Origin: Desulfobulbus propionicus
GTDB lineage: Bacteria; Desulfobacterota; Dissulfuribacteria; Dissulfuribacterales; DYOW01
Direction of reading: 5' to 3'
Length of the DNA stretch: 37,233 nucleotides
Assembly: GCA_020720325.1 (NCBI GenBank)
Contig: DYOW01000015.1
Span: forward strand, 1-37,233
The stretch's first letter is position 1; each line of letters starts with the position of its first letter. A model generated the notes under the pieces. That model did no database searches and was not told the DNA's origin. It saw only the letters and a list, made by a program, of their open reading frames with translations. This document shows, piece after piece, positions 8,118 through 17,438 of this stretch. The position numbers and the translations under genes were made by a program.

Positions 8118-10484
8118 TTATATCTTAAATTTAGCGAGGTAGGTGTTTATTTTCTGTCCTTTTTCAAGGAGTTTTTCCATAGCTGCAAGAGTGCCAAGCG
8201 CTCCCTGCGCATTTGAAACAGATGTCTCGGCAACCTCTGCCAGAATTCTCTGGAAAGTTGCGCTTCTTTCTTTCTGGAGCTGTGTTCTTGAAGTAATCTC
8301 AGCAGAGTTTACAACAACTTTTCCAACAGTTTCAACAGCTGTTTTGGTAATCTGATTTACTGACTCGGCAATAGTTGATATTTCAGAGCTAAGCGCAAGC
8401 ATTGTTTGCATGGCCTCTTCTGTTTGGTGCCTTCTCACAGCCTGTTCTTCTGTCATATGCACGATCTGCATTGCAAGATCTTTAAGCTCATCAGTGATTT
8501 TGAGAATTTGCTGGGTTGACTGGGCGTTTTGAGTTGAAATTTCTGAAATATGCGCTGCAATCTTGTTTTCTTCCTCAACAGTGCTAACGATATTATGTAT
8601 TGCCTCAGCTGTTCTGTTTGTTGCCTCTTTACCCTCCGCAACCTTTGCGACGCTGCCTTTAATAAGGGCAGCAATCTCGCTTGTTGATTCTGTGGTTCTT
8701 TCTGAAAGCTTTCTGATTTCTTCAGCAACAACTGCGAAACCTCTGCCGTATTCACCGGCGCGGGCAGCCTCAATAGCTGCGTTAAGAGCAAGAAGATTTG
8801 TCTGCTCGGCAATATCAGAAATAAGGTCAACAATTTCTCTAACCTGGTCAGAACTTTCTGCCATTGACTCAATACCTTTAACTGTGTCTTCCATGGCTTT
8901 CATACCCTGGAGAGCGCTCTGCAATGCATTCTGCGCCTGGTCAGCAGATTTTTTGGCCTCATCTGCCATTTCATCAAGCATAAGAGCTATTTTATTCAAT
9001 TCATCCGCCGCATTAAGAGAAGAGCGGGACTGAAGTTTAGCGCTTGACTGGATATCCTGGGCGCCCTGTCCCATAAGCGCTACAATCTTCATTGTTTCTT
9101 CCACACCTATCTTATTTTTGTCAGATGTCTGCATAATCTTATTACTGATTCTTGCCATTTCCTGAATAACTCTTGCAGACTCCTGCGCAAGCTTTGCAGA
9201 TGAATCAGAATGTGTGGCAACCTCAGATGCGGTTTCTCCCATGTCATGCACCCTTTTAAGAATTTCCTGAGCCATCTGTGACTGTTGGGAGGCGCTGTTT
9301 GCAATATTTTTTGAAACAGAGTGAACTTCCTGACTCTCTCTGATAAATGCATTGACAGAGTCAAGTATATCCTTAAATGTAACCTGAAGGGAACTCAAAA
9401 ATTTATTGATTGCATCTGACATCTGTCCCAATTCATCATTGCTCTTAACTTCCATTCTTCTGGTAAGGTCAAACGAGCTTGAAACATTAAAAAAGAATCT
9501 TGAAACATCACTAATTGGAGTAATAATTTCCCTGTGAATGTAATACATTAATATAGCGATAAATAAAGCAATGAGCGCTGAGGTAAGAATCTGCTGATTT
9601 CTGAAAAAATTAACAGGTCCTAAGATATAATCCGCATTTGTTTCAACAACACAAGACCAGGAATAAGGAAGCACGCCCTTTAAGACAGGAAGGGACTGGG
9701 ATGCAATAAAAATATCTTCGTCAATAAGACCTTTTTGTCTGTTAAGTTTAACTGTTTTTTTGTCATGCTGGATCTTTTTAATATTTGCTCTTCCAAGCTC
9801 AATAATAGTTCTGTTAATCTTTCCTGAATCAGAATGCATTAAAATTTTATTAGTTGATTCATCATAAATATATACGTTATTATAGCCCTGCGTTTTACCG
9901 GCGCTAATGGACATTATCCTTGAGGCATATTCCATATTGATGAAAGAAACAATGTAACCGCCTTTTTTGGAAGGCGCCAGAAAACAAATAGACCATGCAT
10001 TTCCCATTTTCTGATCTGTGTCATGAAAAATATTTTTTATTGAGCCGTTAATTGTCACGGCATCAGGTTTTGCATTCAAAAACCATTCTTCTTTTGACAC
10101 ATCTTTTCCTATAAGGGATGAAAGGCTGCTTGATATTACCTTATTATCCTTAACGAGCATTATTCCGGAAATATCTTCGGACTGTTTTACAATTTCGGAT
10201 AAAAAGGTATCAGTTCCGCCCTGTCCTCCGCTTATATCAAATGCAGTTCTGACAATCTGAACCTTATCAAGAGAAGATATAAAATTAATATGGGTCTGTA
10301 AGAAATCATTAGTCCTTTGAGAAACAATGTTTGCCAATGTCACCAGTTCTGTCTCTGCATTTTCCCGCAATTTTTTTGATTGGGTAAAAAGAGAAGTTAG
10401 CGATACAATGACATAAAGAATTGCAAAAATTGCAATAATTGTTATTGCCTTATTAGCAATCTTTAACTCCCTGAAATTAAGCAT
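8118..10484 (-). CDS. Methyl-accepting chemotaxis protein with periplasmic Cache-type sensor
   Basis: The 788-residue receptor has a first membrane segment near residues 12-34, a periplasmic double-Cache-like sensor region (about 40-290, with [14 protein letters not shown] and [15 protein letters not shown]), a second membrane segment (about 297-315), a HAMP domain (about 320-372, ISDVSRFFF and [10 protein letters not shown]) and a long cytoplasmic signalling coiled coil. The highly conserved hairpin tip ([19 protein letters not shown]) lies near residues 555-575 and binds CheA and CheW. No C-terminal pentapeptide tether for CheR is visible. GGAGGG sits just upstream of the ATG. It follows cheW by 18 bases, so the two form one transcript. 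No cheA, cheY or cheR is in the window. Confidence 0.95.
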   Translation of the reverse strand: MLNFRELKIANKAITIIAIFAILYVIVSLTSLFTQSKKLRENAETELVTLANIVSQRTNDFLQTHINFISSLDKVQIVRTAFDISGGQGGTDTFLSEIVKQSEDISGIMLVKDNKVISSSLSSLIGKDVSKEEWFLNAKPDAVTINGSIKNIFHDTDQKMGNAWSICFLAPSKKGGYIVSFINMEYASRIMSISAGKTQGYNNVYIYDESTNKILMHSDSGKINRTIIELGRANIKKIQHDKKTVKLNRQKGLIDEDIFIASQSLPVLKGVLPYSWSCVVETNADYILGPVNFFRNQQILTSALIALFIAILMYYIHREIITPISDVSRFFFNVSSSFDLTRRMEVKSNDELGQMSDAINKFLSSLQVTFKDILDSVNAFIRESQEVHSVSKNIANSASQQSQMAQEILKRVHDMGETASEVATHSDSSAKLAQESARVIQEMARISNKIMQTSDKNKIGVEETMKIVALMGQGAQDIQSSAKLQSRSSLNAADELNKIALMLDEMADEAKKSADQAQNALQSALQGMKAMEDTVKGIESMAESSDQVREIVDLISDIAEQTNLLALNAAIEAARAGEYGRGFAVVAEEIRKLSERTTESTSEIAALIKGSVAKVAEGKEATNRTAEAIHNIVSTVEEENKIAAHISEISTQNAQSTQQILKITDELKDLAMQIVHMTEEQAVRRHQTEEAMQTMLALSSEISTIAESVNQITKTAVETVGKVVVNSAEITSRTQLQKERSATFQRILAEVAETSVSNAQGALGTLAAMEKLLEKGQKINTYLAKFKI

Positions 10485-10502
10485 ATTGCCCTCCGTTTGT
10501 GT

Positions 10503-10994
10503 TTAAATATATATTTCATTTTTATTTATTTCACTATAAATATCATTTAATAATGTCTCAGGATTTAGCAAAAAAACTGTCTCAAGATCTAGCTGTTTAT
10601 TTAGCTGCCTGATAACATATGTTATATATCTTTGCTCAATATTCTGGATATTATATTTTTCAAGGTCTTCAAGGTCATTTACATTGACGGCCTGAACTTT
10701 TTCAACACTGTCAACAATCATTCCCATTGGATTTTCAAGGTTATCAAAAATAAGAATATGTTTTTTTGTCTTTTGAAGGTCAATTTTATATTCTTGCGCA
10801 AAAATAAAATAAGGGTCTAAGACAGGTATGACCTGACCCCTGATATTTATAATCCCAACAATGGTTTCAAGGCTGTTGGGAATAGGAAAGATTGCGGAAG
10901 GTCTTACTATCTCCTTGATTGTAGACAGCTCAAATGCGCAATATGCCCCATAAATCTCAAAAAATACAATGTCAATATTTTTTTTTGCTATCAT
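10503..10994 (-). CDS. cheW: CheW-like chemotaxis coupling protein
   Basis: This 163-residue single CheW domain protein couples chemoreceptors to the CheA kinase. Recognisable landmarks are IVFFEIYGAYCAFELSTIKE at the start, the VGIINIRGQVIPVLDP motif and the GMIVDSVEKVQAV motif. It has no membrane segment. The ATG has no obvious SD sequence. It directly precedes the chemoreceptor gene in the same direction, which fits dedicated pairing of the two. Confidence 0.92.
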   Translation of the reverse strand: MIAKKNIDIVFFEIYGAYCAFELSTIKEIVRPSAIFPIPNSLETIVGIINIRGQVIPVLDPYFIFAQEYKIDLQKTKKHILIFDNLENPMGMIVDSVEKVQAVNVNDLEDLEKYNIQNIEQRYITYVIRQLNKQLDLETVFLLNPETLLNDIYSEINKNEIYI

Positions 10995-11071
10995 AAACTA
11001 AATTAAATATTTTTTTTATTTTTACTTTTTAACATATTTTTAGTGTTACTTTAATTACAGTAAAATGAAAT

Positions 11072-11650
11072 TTATGTGTCTTTTCCCCTGTAAAAAGGGA
11101 AAAAACATACAGGTTCATAAACCGCCCCTTCTTTCTTGAGTATGCTCTTAAATAAAACCAGTCCTTTAAAAATAAAATCGGAAGATTTTATCCTGGCTGA
11201 AAGAAATTCCCTCACAAAATTTATAATATTACTATCTTTATTATTAATCCTCGCAATTGTCAAGTGGGGAGTAAATTTTTTTTTCTCTTTTTCAAATCCA
11301 AGAGAAAAAAGATTATTTTCCATGATTGCCTGAACTTTCGAAATGTTATCCCCCTTCTCCGAGATACCCAGCCAAAGAACCCTTGGGTATTGACGCTCCG
11401 GAAAGACACCTGTTTTCTCAAAGCACACATTAAAAGGCAAAAAATTACTGCAAGTCTCTGAAGCCGACTTTATTAAAACAGCTTTATTTTCCTCTGTGGT
11501 ATCTCCGAAAAATTTAAGGGTTATATGAAGATTTTGCTTTTTTACCCACTTAATCCCCTTAATATCCTTACCCTGATATTTCCTGTAAAAACTATAAAGC
11601 TCTTCTTTTATATCCAAAGGAAAATCAATCGCAAGAAACAATCTTTCCAT
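11072..11650 (-). CDS. thpR: ThpR, RNA 2',3'-cyclic phosphodiesterase (2H superfamily)
   Basis: This 192-residue protein belongs to the 2H phosphoesterase superfamily. Both catalytic HxTx motifs are present: HITL with His42 and HLTI with His129. The spacing and length match the ThpR/LigT group, which opens 2',3'-cyclic phosphates on RNA ends and was historically called 2'-5' RNA ligase. It overlaps the end of cinA by 26 bases and is the last gene of the nadB-to-thpR operon. Confidence 0.93.
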   Translation of the reverse strand: MERLFLAIDFPLDIKEELYSFYRKYQGKDIKGIKWVKKQNLHITLKFFGDTTEENKAVLIKSASETCSNFLPFNVCFEKTGVFPERQYPRVLWLGISEKGDNISKVQAIMENNLFSLGFEKEKKKFTPHLTIARINNKDSNIINFVREFLSARIKSSDFIFKGLVLFKSILKKEGAVYEPVCFFPFYRGKDT

Positions 11651-12887
11651 TTTTTATACTTCTTCTTAGCCAGTTAAGGGCAGCATGAGCAGTGATTGTC
11701 TGAATTTCCAGTCTTGAACCTTGAAAATTAAATCTTTCACATGCCCTGCCAAAAGGAGTTATTAATGCAATATAAACTGTTCCAACGGGTTTTTCAGGTA
11801 TTCCTCCGTCAGGACCTGCTATGCCTGTGACAGATATACAAAAATCCGATCCAGAAATCTCTTTTAATCCTTCAACCATCTCAAAGGCAGTTTCCTCACT
11901 TACAGCGCCAAATTTTTTCAATGTGTCATCCTTAACATTTATAAGCCTGGTCTTTGAAAAATTACTATATGTGACAACACCCATATTAAACCATCCTGAA
12001 CTTCCCCTGACTTTAGTTATCATGCTTGCAATCAACCCTCCTGTGCAGGATTCAGCAAGAGATAATGTCATTCCATGTTGTCCTAATAATTTTCCAATAA
12101 TTTCCTCAATAACCTCTCCTGTATCGGAAATAATAAAATCTCCGATTATTTCACTAATTTTTGAACAAATATTATTAAAATCACATTGAGATTCGTTTTT
12201 TTCTACAAAATGAGATGATAAAGTTATTATCACCTCGGGATAATCAGGATAAAATCCAAGCTTTATAATTTTTTTAAATTTATCAGGTATAATATCCTTT
12301 AATCGCATGTTTATTTCAGTTTCGCCAAGACCAAATACCCTGAAAACCTTTAATAAATTCCTTTCTTTGTTTTTTGTATAAGAAACTAAATCGAAAATAA
12401 CCTCTTCAATGAGTATCTTTAATTCATCCGGAACACCTGGAAGACAATAAATTTTTTTATCATTGTGGGTTATATGAAACCCGGCAAATCTGAAATTATT
12501 GTCAAGAGCCACTGCCCCATCAGGTATAAGGGATAATTTTATTTTCATTTCATGAGGCATATCCCATGTTGATTTTCTCTCTGAGCAGGTAAGTTTTTTA
12601 ATTATTTCAGGATGTGAAACAAGGGGAATTTGAAATAATGATGCCACTGTTTTTGTTGTGATATCGTCGTCTGTTGGACCTAATCCCCCTGTGACAATTA
12701 TAAAATCAGACCTTATAAGCGCAGATTCAAGCGCATCTTCTATGTCTTTTTCATCATCTCCCACAGATATAATCCGGTTAATGCCAAAGCCGTTCTCAAA
12801 AAGCCTTTTGCAAATATATGCGCTTGTGGTGTTAAGCACCCTGCCTGATATTAATTCATCCCCTATTGCAATAATTTCGCCTATCAT
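11625..12887 (-). CDS. cinA: CinA family protein (nucleotide-pyrophosphatase / NMN deamidase type)
   Basis: The 420-residue protein has the complete two-domain CinA layout. The N-terminal MoaB-like domain (about 1-170) carries GDELISGRVLNTTSAYI and VTGGLGPTDDD. The C-terminal PncC-like domain (about 255-415) carries LAESCTGGLIASMIT, VTYSNFSKTRLINV and VTGIAGPDGGIPEKPVGTVY. In characterised homologues the C-terminal domain deamidates NMN to NaMN, which would complement NadB in NAD metabolism. It overlaps pgpA by four bases (ATGA type). Confidence 0.95.
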   Translation of the reverse strand: MIGEIIAIGDELISGRVLNTTSAYICKRLFENGFGINRIISVGDDEKDIEDALESALIRSDFIIVTGGLGPTDDDITTKTVASLFQIPLVSHPEIIKKLTCSERKSTWDMPHEMKIKLSLIPDGAVALDNNFRFAGFHITHNDKKIYCLPGVPDELKILIEEVIFDLVSYTKNKERNLLKVFRVFGLGETEINMRLKDIIPDKFKKIIKLGFYPDYPEVIITLSSHFVEKNESQCDFNNICSKISEIIGDFIISDTGEVIEEIIGKLLGQHGMTLSLAESCTGGLIASMITKVRGSSGWFNMGVVTYSNFSKTRLINVKDDTLKKFGAVSEETAFEMVEGLKEISGSDFCISVTGIAGPDGGIPEKPVGTVYIALITPFGRACERFNFQGSRLEIQTITAHAALNWLRRSIKNGKIVSCD

Positions 12888-13402
12888 ACCATTACTCTTA
12901 TAAATAAATTTACCAGAATATTTGTAAAAATACCAGCGACCAAATCATCTGTAATGATTCCAAGTCCGCCTTTAATGTTTTTATCAAAATAACTTATTGG
13001 AAATGGTTTTGCTATATCAAAAACTCTGAAAATTATAAAACACATAATAACATTAATCACAGACATCTCAATCCATAAAAGAGCAAGAGCCATGCCAAGA
13101 ATTTCATCTATCACAATGTAACCCGGGTCGTGTATGCCTTTTTTTTCACAAACAAACCCTGACATAAAAATTCCGGCAAAAAAAAGCAATAAAAAAAGAG
13201 CCACCGCAATGACAGGATGTATGGAATTTAACCAAAAAGCAAGCAAAATCCCAGGCAAGCTCCCAAACGTCCCTGGGGCAACCGGAATAAGCCCAATATA
13301 AAATCCTGTCGCAAAAAAAGAAGCAATCTTAATGAAAATTAAATCTTTTTTTTTATAATTAATATTGTCTGAAGATATTGCAGTTTTCAATGAAATCCCC
13401 AA
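12884..13402 (-). CDS. pgpA: PgpA, phosphatidylglycerophosphatase A
   Basis: This 172-residue membrane enzyme dephosphorylates phosphatidylglycerophosphate to phosphatidylglycerol. The family hallmark region FFATGFYIGLIPVAPGTFGS is followed by hydrophobic helices, the conserved acidic IVIDEILGMALAL segment and a KPFPISYFDKNIKGGLGIITDD motif. The start is uncertain: the reading frame opens with TTG at 13402, a second TTG lies four codons in, and no ATG precedes the conserved core. It overlaps cinA by four bases and begins just after the 88-residue gene. Confidence 0.92.
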   Translation of the reverse strand: MGISLKTAISSDNINYKKKDLIFIKIASFFATGFYIGLIPVAPGTFGSLPGILLAFWLNSIHPVIAVALFLLLFFAGIFMSGFVCEKKGIHDPGYIVIDEILGMALALLWIEMSVINVIMCFIIFRVFDIAKPFPISYFDKNIKGGLGIITDDLVAGIFTNILVNLFIRVMV

Positions 13403-13403
13403 A

Positions 13404-13670
13404 TTATCTCTTACCTTTTTCCACCAACCCGGTTTCTATGGATTCAGCGCCTTCCATAGCATCGGTTATTCCTTTAAGTATATGTGCAAAACCAAATATA
13501 ATAATCCCATATTCCGCCTCAATTTCAACACCAAGATATTTTTCTATAGTAGTTTCAGTTACATCAAAAATACTGGCAATAACAACAATAACGCCTATAA
13601 CAACTTTTCCATGATGGCTGTCAACAATCCTTGCTATTTTTTTTAGAAAATGAAAAAATTTTTTTTTCAT
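13404..13670 (-). CDS. Small conserved membrane protein, function unknown
   Basis: This 88-residue protein begins with a basic stretch (MKKKFFHFLKK), followed by one clear hydrophobic segment (about 24-40, VVIGVIVVIASIFDVT) and a second weaker one (about 55-68, GIIIFGFAHILKGI). An AGGAGAG site lies at the end of larC, and its ATG overlaps the larC stop (TAATG), so it is translated as part of the operon. I do not recognise a family. Confidence 0.72.
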   Translation of the reverse strand: MKKKFFHFLKKIARIVDSHHGKVVIGVIVVIASIFDVTETTIEKYLGVEIEAEYGIIIFGFAHILKGITDAMEGAESIETGLVEKGKR

Positions 13671-14848
13671 TATATACTCTCCTTATTTTTGTGTGATTTC
13701 AGAGAATTAAAAAATATCCTGTAAACATCTTCTATGGAAGTATTTTTTTCTGTGGCAATCCTTTTTAAATCATTGTATTCAGGGTAAATGTCTGTTTTAT
13801 CATTTCTTTTTATTGCCTTTCCTTTCATATTCCCAAAGGGCGTGTCAATAAAGACCTCCTCCCTTTTTAATATCATGCGCTCTTTTAATGAAATTCTTAT
13901 GCCTGAAGTGGTGGAATTATTAAAAATTACCCCGGAAAGCTCTTCTTTTTTTGAAGGGTGACAGATTACTGTTATAAGCGCTCCCTGTCTATTTTTTTTG
14001 AATTGCGCCGGTATAAAACATACATCAAGGGCGCCTCTCTCAAAAAGCCTTTCCATCAAAAGCTCGTGCCACTGGGGATTCATATCGTCTATGTTTGTCT
14101 GAAGCTCTATTACAGAATCATGGTCACATGTTGTTTTTTCTGTATTGTCTCCAAGCCATATCCTTAACACATTAGGGTAATTTAAATCCATTGTTCCCGC
14201 TCCATATCCAACTTTTTGGATAATCATCTGTGGAAATACGCCAAATTCCTTTGAAATTACCTTTAATATTGCCATTCCAGTGGGGGTTATTGTCTCATTA
14301 TCCTCATTAATCCCGTAAACAGGCACATTCTCTAACAAATAAGATACAGCCGGGGATGGAACAGGAAATAAACCGTGCCCGGTCTTGACAAATCCCCTTG
14401 AAATAGGCATGGGAGACCCAACCACTTCATTAATGCCAAGATAATTAAGACCTGCTATGACGCCTGCAATATCAATTATTGTATCCACAGCCCCAATCTC
14501 ATGGAAATGAACCTCATCAATATGACAGCCGTGCACCCTTGCCTCACATGAACCCAAAACTTCAAAAATTTCTAAAACTTTATCTTTAACAGATGACTCT
14601 ATATCTGCCTTATACAAAATCCCTTTTATATAGTTTAAGTTCCTGAAATGAATTTCTTCAAAATTATTTATCTCTATCTTTGTTGATTCAATGCCAGCTT
14701 TTATTATTTTATTTGCGCTTACGACACAATTTAAGCCAAGATTTTTTAATAATTTATTTAAATTATCAACCGGATAGCCCAAATCAATCAGGGCTGCGAG
14801 AAGCATGTCTCCGCTAACCCCGGATATGCAGTCAATATATGCCTTCAT
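13670..14848 (-). CDS. larC: LarC, nickel-pincer cofactor biosynthesis protein
   Basis: The 392-residue protein is full length for LarC (formerly DUF111). It begins MKAYIDCISGVSGDMLLAAL and contains VHFHEIGAVDTIIDIAGV, TGHGLFPVPSPAVSYLL, QTNIDDMNPQWHELL and a C-terminal ferredoxin-like part. LarC inserts nickel, using CTP, into the pyridinium-dithiocarboxylate cofactor used by lactate racemase and related enzymes. Here it is one uninterrupted reading frame, unlike the LarC1/LarC2 frameshift arrangement in Lactobacillus plantarum. No larA, larB or larE is nearby. It lies 3 bases downstream of the VTT-family gene. Confidence 0.93.
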   Translation of the reverse strand: MKAYIDCISGVSGDMLLAALIDLGYPVDNLNKLLKNLGLNCVVSANKIIKAGIESTKIEINNFEEIHFRNLNYIKGILYKADIESSVKDKVLEIFEVLGSCEARVHGCHIDEVHFHEIGAVDTIIDIAGVIAGLNYLGINEVVGSPMPISRGFVKTGHGLFPVPSPAVSYLLENVPVYGINEDNETITPTGMAILKVISKEFGVFPQMIIQKVGYGAGTMDLNYPNVLRIWLGDNTEKTTCDHDSVIELQTNIDDMNPQWHELLMERLFERGALDVCFIPAQFKKNRQGALITVICHPSKKEELSGVIFNNSTTSGIRISLKERMILKREEVFIDTPFGNMKGKAIKRNDKTDIYPEYNDLKRIATEKNTSIEDVYRIFFNSLKSHKNKESI

Positions 14849-14851
14849 TTT

Positions 14852-15484
14852 TCATTCACACCCTTTTTTATTATTATTGTTAGCTCCGTTATGGGTTTCC
14901 ATCCAAAGGTAAAGCGTATCTTTTTTTAACCACAACACATACATAATAATCAATATTAGCATAAAAAGCATGGATACCTCTATAAAATCACCTTTATAAA
15001 TATTATCACCCTGCAAGGTAAGCATAAGGGTTCCAGGCATCCTGCAAAATGTTGCGATTAAAAAAAAAGCCTGCCACGGAAGTCTTGTAAGACCTAAAAT
15101 ATAACATAAAAAATCCTTTGGAAATCCGGGAAAAAGAAAGAGTATCATAATGACAAAAATACCCTGATGAACCATCAAAAACTCAAACTTTTCATAAAGT
15201 TTGCTTTTTTTTAAGATTGGTCTTATACGGGGTCTGAAATGCCTTGAAATAAAAAAAGACATCATTGAACCAATGGATAACCCCACCGAAGAATAGACAA
15301 AACCTGCAAATGTCCCGAATATATAACCTGCGACCACACCGGTAAATTCTCCGGGAAGCGGGGCAAAAACTATCTGCAAAGCCTGAAAAATAATCATTAG
15401 GACAGGACCCAAAGAACCTGCATTTTGAAAAAATTCCCTTAGTTCTTTGGCATTATCTAAGATTATATTAATATCAGGGAGCAT
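14852..15484 (-). CDS. TVP38/TMEM64 (VTT/DedA-superfamily) membrane protein
   Basis: This 210-residue integral membrane protein has a VTT domain. The signature stretch FAPLPGEFTGVVAGYIFGTF is followed by SIGSMMSFFISRHF, then GIFVIMILFLFPGFPKDFLC and a C-terminal hydrophobic helix. Family members are inner-membrane proteins implicated in lipid or small-molecule translocation; the substrate cannot be assigned here. It starts 24 bases after nadB and lies beside pgpA in the same operon, which is consistent with a membrane-lipid role. Confidence 0.88.
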   Translation of the reverse strand: MLPDINIILDNAKELREFFQNAGSLGPVLMIIFQALQIVFAPLPGEFTGVVAGYIFGTFAGFVYSSVGLSIGSMMSFFISRHFRPRIRPILKKSKLYEKFEFLMVHQGIFVIMILFLFPGFPKDFLCYILGLTRLPWQAFFLIATFCRMPGTLMLTLQGDNIYKGDFIEVSMLFMLILIIMYVLWLKKDTLYLWMETHNGANNNNKKGCE

Positions 15485-15508
15485 TCATCGTGTCACTTTA
15501 TAATTTTA

Positions 15509-17137
15509 TTAGTTAAATTTACTAAGGACTGTGTCTCTTCTCCAGTTCCAGTCATCTTTTGCCGGATAATCCTGATTAAAATGACACCCCCTGCTCTCTT
15601 TCCTCAAAAGCGCGGATTGTATTATAAGTTTTGCCACAAGGGCAAGGTTTCTTAACTCAGTAAAATCGGAAGTCAGGATATATTCCCAGTAATGACTGTC
15701 TATCTCTTCAAGTATAGGTTTGATCCTTTGCAAGGCAAGCTCAAGCCTTTTATTACTCCTTACAATACCTACATAATTCCACATAAGCCTTCTTATAATG
15801 TCCCAGTTATGGGAGACAATCACAGCCTCCTGAAGATCCACTGCTATCCCCTTGTCCCATACCCTTACTTTTTGAGATACTTTATCAAAATTTTTCAAAA
15901 TATCAGCAAGATACTCTTTATCAGACAGTCTTAGAAAAGTCTGATGCGGAAAAACAACACCTTCAAGAAGGGAATTTGAAGGCAATCTGTTTGCGCCGTG
16001 AAGCCCTGTGCAGGCAGTTTCTCCAAGGGCAAAAAGACCTTTTATATCTGTCTCACCCCAGATATTTGTAACAACCCCACCGCACATGTAATGAGCAGCA
16101 GGGACAACAGGGATAAGCTCTTTTGTTATGTCTATTCCAAATTTTAAGCAGGTCTGATGAATTTGCGGAAAACGGGTAATGACAAAATCAGGAGATTTAT
16201 GGGTGATATCAAGAAACACACAGTCATCTCCGCTTTTTTTAAGCTCCATGTCAATTGCCCTTGAAACAATATCCCTGTTTGCCATTTCTTTCATCTGGGA
16301 ATATTTTTCCATGAACCTGTTGCCCCGTTTATCCAAAAGCATGGCTCCTTCCCCACGTAATGCCTCTGATATCAGAAAATTCTTTGCAAGGGGATGATAA
16401 AGACATGTGGGATGAAACTGGACAAACTCCAGATTTGCCACCCTTGCCCCTGCCCTGTACGCAAGAGCAATGCCGTCACCTGAGGCAATATCGGGATTGC
16501 TTGTATAAAGATAGACCTTTCCAGCGCCTCCTGTGGCAAGGATTACCACGGGACTTAAAAAGGTTATTATAATATTATTTTTTACATCAAGGACATACGC
16601 TCCTAAAATTCTTTCGTGTCCTGGGTCATTTATGTCCTTGCCATCTATCTTACTTTCCCTGATAAGATCAACTGCAATATGATATTCAAGAATAGTTATA
16701 TTTGGCTCTGATATTGCTCTGTCGTATAATGTTTTTTCAAGTCCCTGACCTGTGATATCCTGTATATGAAGCACCCTTCTCCTTGAATGCCCGCCTTCCC
16801 TGCCAAGGTCAAGATGATTGGGGTCTCCCATATAAGTTGAGAATTCAATGCCAAACTTCTGTAATTCATGGATTCTTTCAGGGCCGGAAGTCACGACATG
16901 GTTAACCACATCCTCATGGGAAAGACCATCGCCTGCCCTTATTGTGTCAAGCTCATGAAGGTCAAATGTGTCATTATCGCTGACAACACAGGCAACACCG
17001 CCCTGGGCATAGATGGTGGCAGTGTCAGTGGCTGTTTTTTTGGTTAAGATTGTAACCCTGCCTGATTTGGCAAGCTTGATTGCTGCGCTTAATCCGGCAA
17101 TGCCGCTTCCTATTATTAAAAAATCAATATCTCTCAT
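15509..17137 (-). CDS. nadB: NadB, L-aspartate oxidase
   Basis: This 542-residue flavoprotein oxidises L-aspartate to iminoaspartate in the first step of de novo NAD synthesis. The FAD-binding GSGIAGLSAAIKLAKSG lies at residues 9-25. Other family landmarks are YAQGGVACV, HELDTIRAGDGLSHEDVV, GREGGHSRRRVLH, LEFVQFHPT, ALRGEGAMLLD, MCGGVVTNIWGETDIKGLFA and TGLHGANRLPSNSLLEG. Length is normal. It is the first gene of a seven-gene operon that ends with thpR. nadA and nadC are not in the window. The SD sequence is weak. Confidence 0.97.
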   Translation of the reverse strand: MRDIDFLIIGSGIAGLSAAIKLAKSGRVTILTKKTATDTATIYAQGGVACVVSDNDTFDLHELDTIRAGDGLSHEDVVNHVVTSGPERIHELQKFGIEFSTYMGDPNHLDLGREGGHSRRRVLHIQDITGQGLEKTLYDRAISEPNITILEYHIAVDLIRESKIDGKDINDPGHERILGAYVLDVKNNIIITFLSPVVILATGGAGKVYLYTSNPDIASGDGIALAYRAGARVANLEFVQFHPTCLYHPLAKNFLISEALRGEGAMLLDKRGNRFMEKYSQMKEMANRDIVSRAIDMELKKSGDDCVFLDITHKSPDFVITRFPQIHQTCLKFGIDITKELIPVVPAAHYMCGGVVTNIWGETDIKGLFALGETACTGLHGANRLPSNSLLEGVVFPHQTFLRLSDKEYLADILKNFDKVSQKVRVWDKGIAVDLQEAVIVSHNWDIIRRLMWNYVGIVRSNKRLELALQRIKPILEEIDSHYWEYILTSDFTELRNLALVAKLIIQSALLRKESRGCHFNQDYPAKDDWNWRRDTVLSKFN

Positions 17138-17151
17138 AATCTTTATCTAAA

Positions 17152-17290
17152 GTAATCTCTGATTAAATATTTTTTTTATAATAAACACCCCGTCCCTGCG
17201 GGACACCCCTCTGAAAGAGGGGAATTCCCCTTCTTTGAAGGGGTGGCAGGCGAAGCCTGACGGGATAGTCAATATTTAATCAGAAATTAC
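17152..17290. repeat. MITE-like palindromic repeat element with 20-bp terminal inverted repeats
   Basis: Two 20-bp ends (17152-17171 and 17271-17290) are inverted repeats differing at one position. Between them are nested GC-rich palindromes: CCCGTC near 17189 pairs with GACGGG near 17259, and there are three smaller hairpins (about 17206-17222, 17227-17243 and 17247-17259). No ORF lies inside. The whole 139 bp can fold into one branched structure. It sits upstream of nadB and just past the 3' end of the decayed znuB, filling most of the 301-base gap at 17138-17438. Confidence 0.75.
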
Positions 17291-17438
17291 AAAAATTATC
17301 CTAATAACCTTAGCATAAACACAATTTCAGCATTGTCAAGTAAATTATAACCTTGCGCCATTTATTTAACTTATTAATATTACTTATATAATTTTATCAT
17401 AACATAAAAAAAATCTTATATTTTATGCTTTCTTATTA

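Noticed and set aside
8453-8872. Second minus-strand frame of 139 codons inside the chemoreceptor gene
   Set aside because: It is an out-of-frame shadow of the conserved coiled-coil signalling region, Leu/Gln/Arg-rich with no domain pattern.
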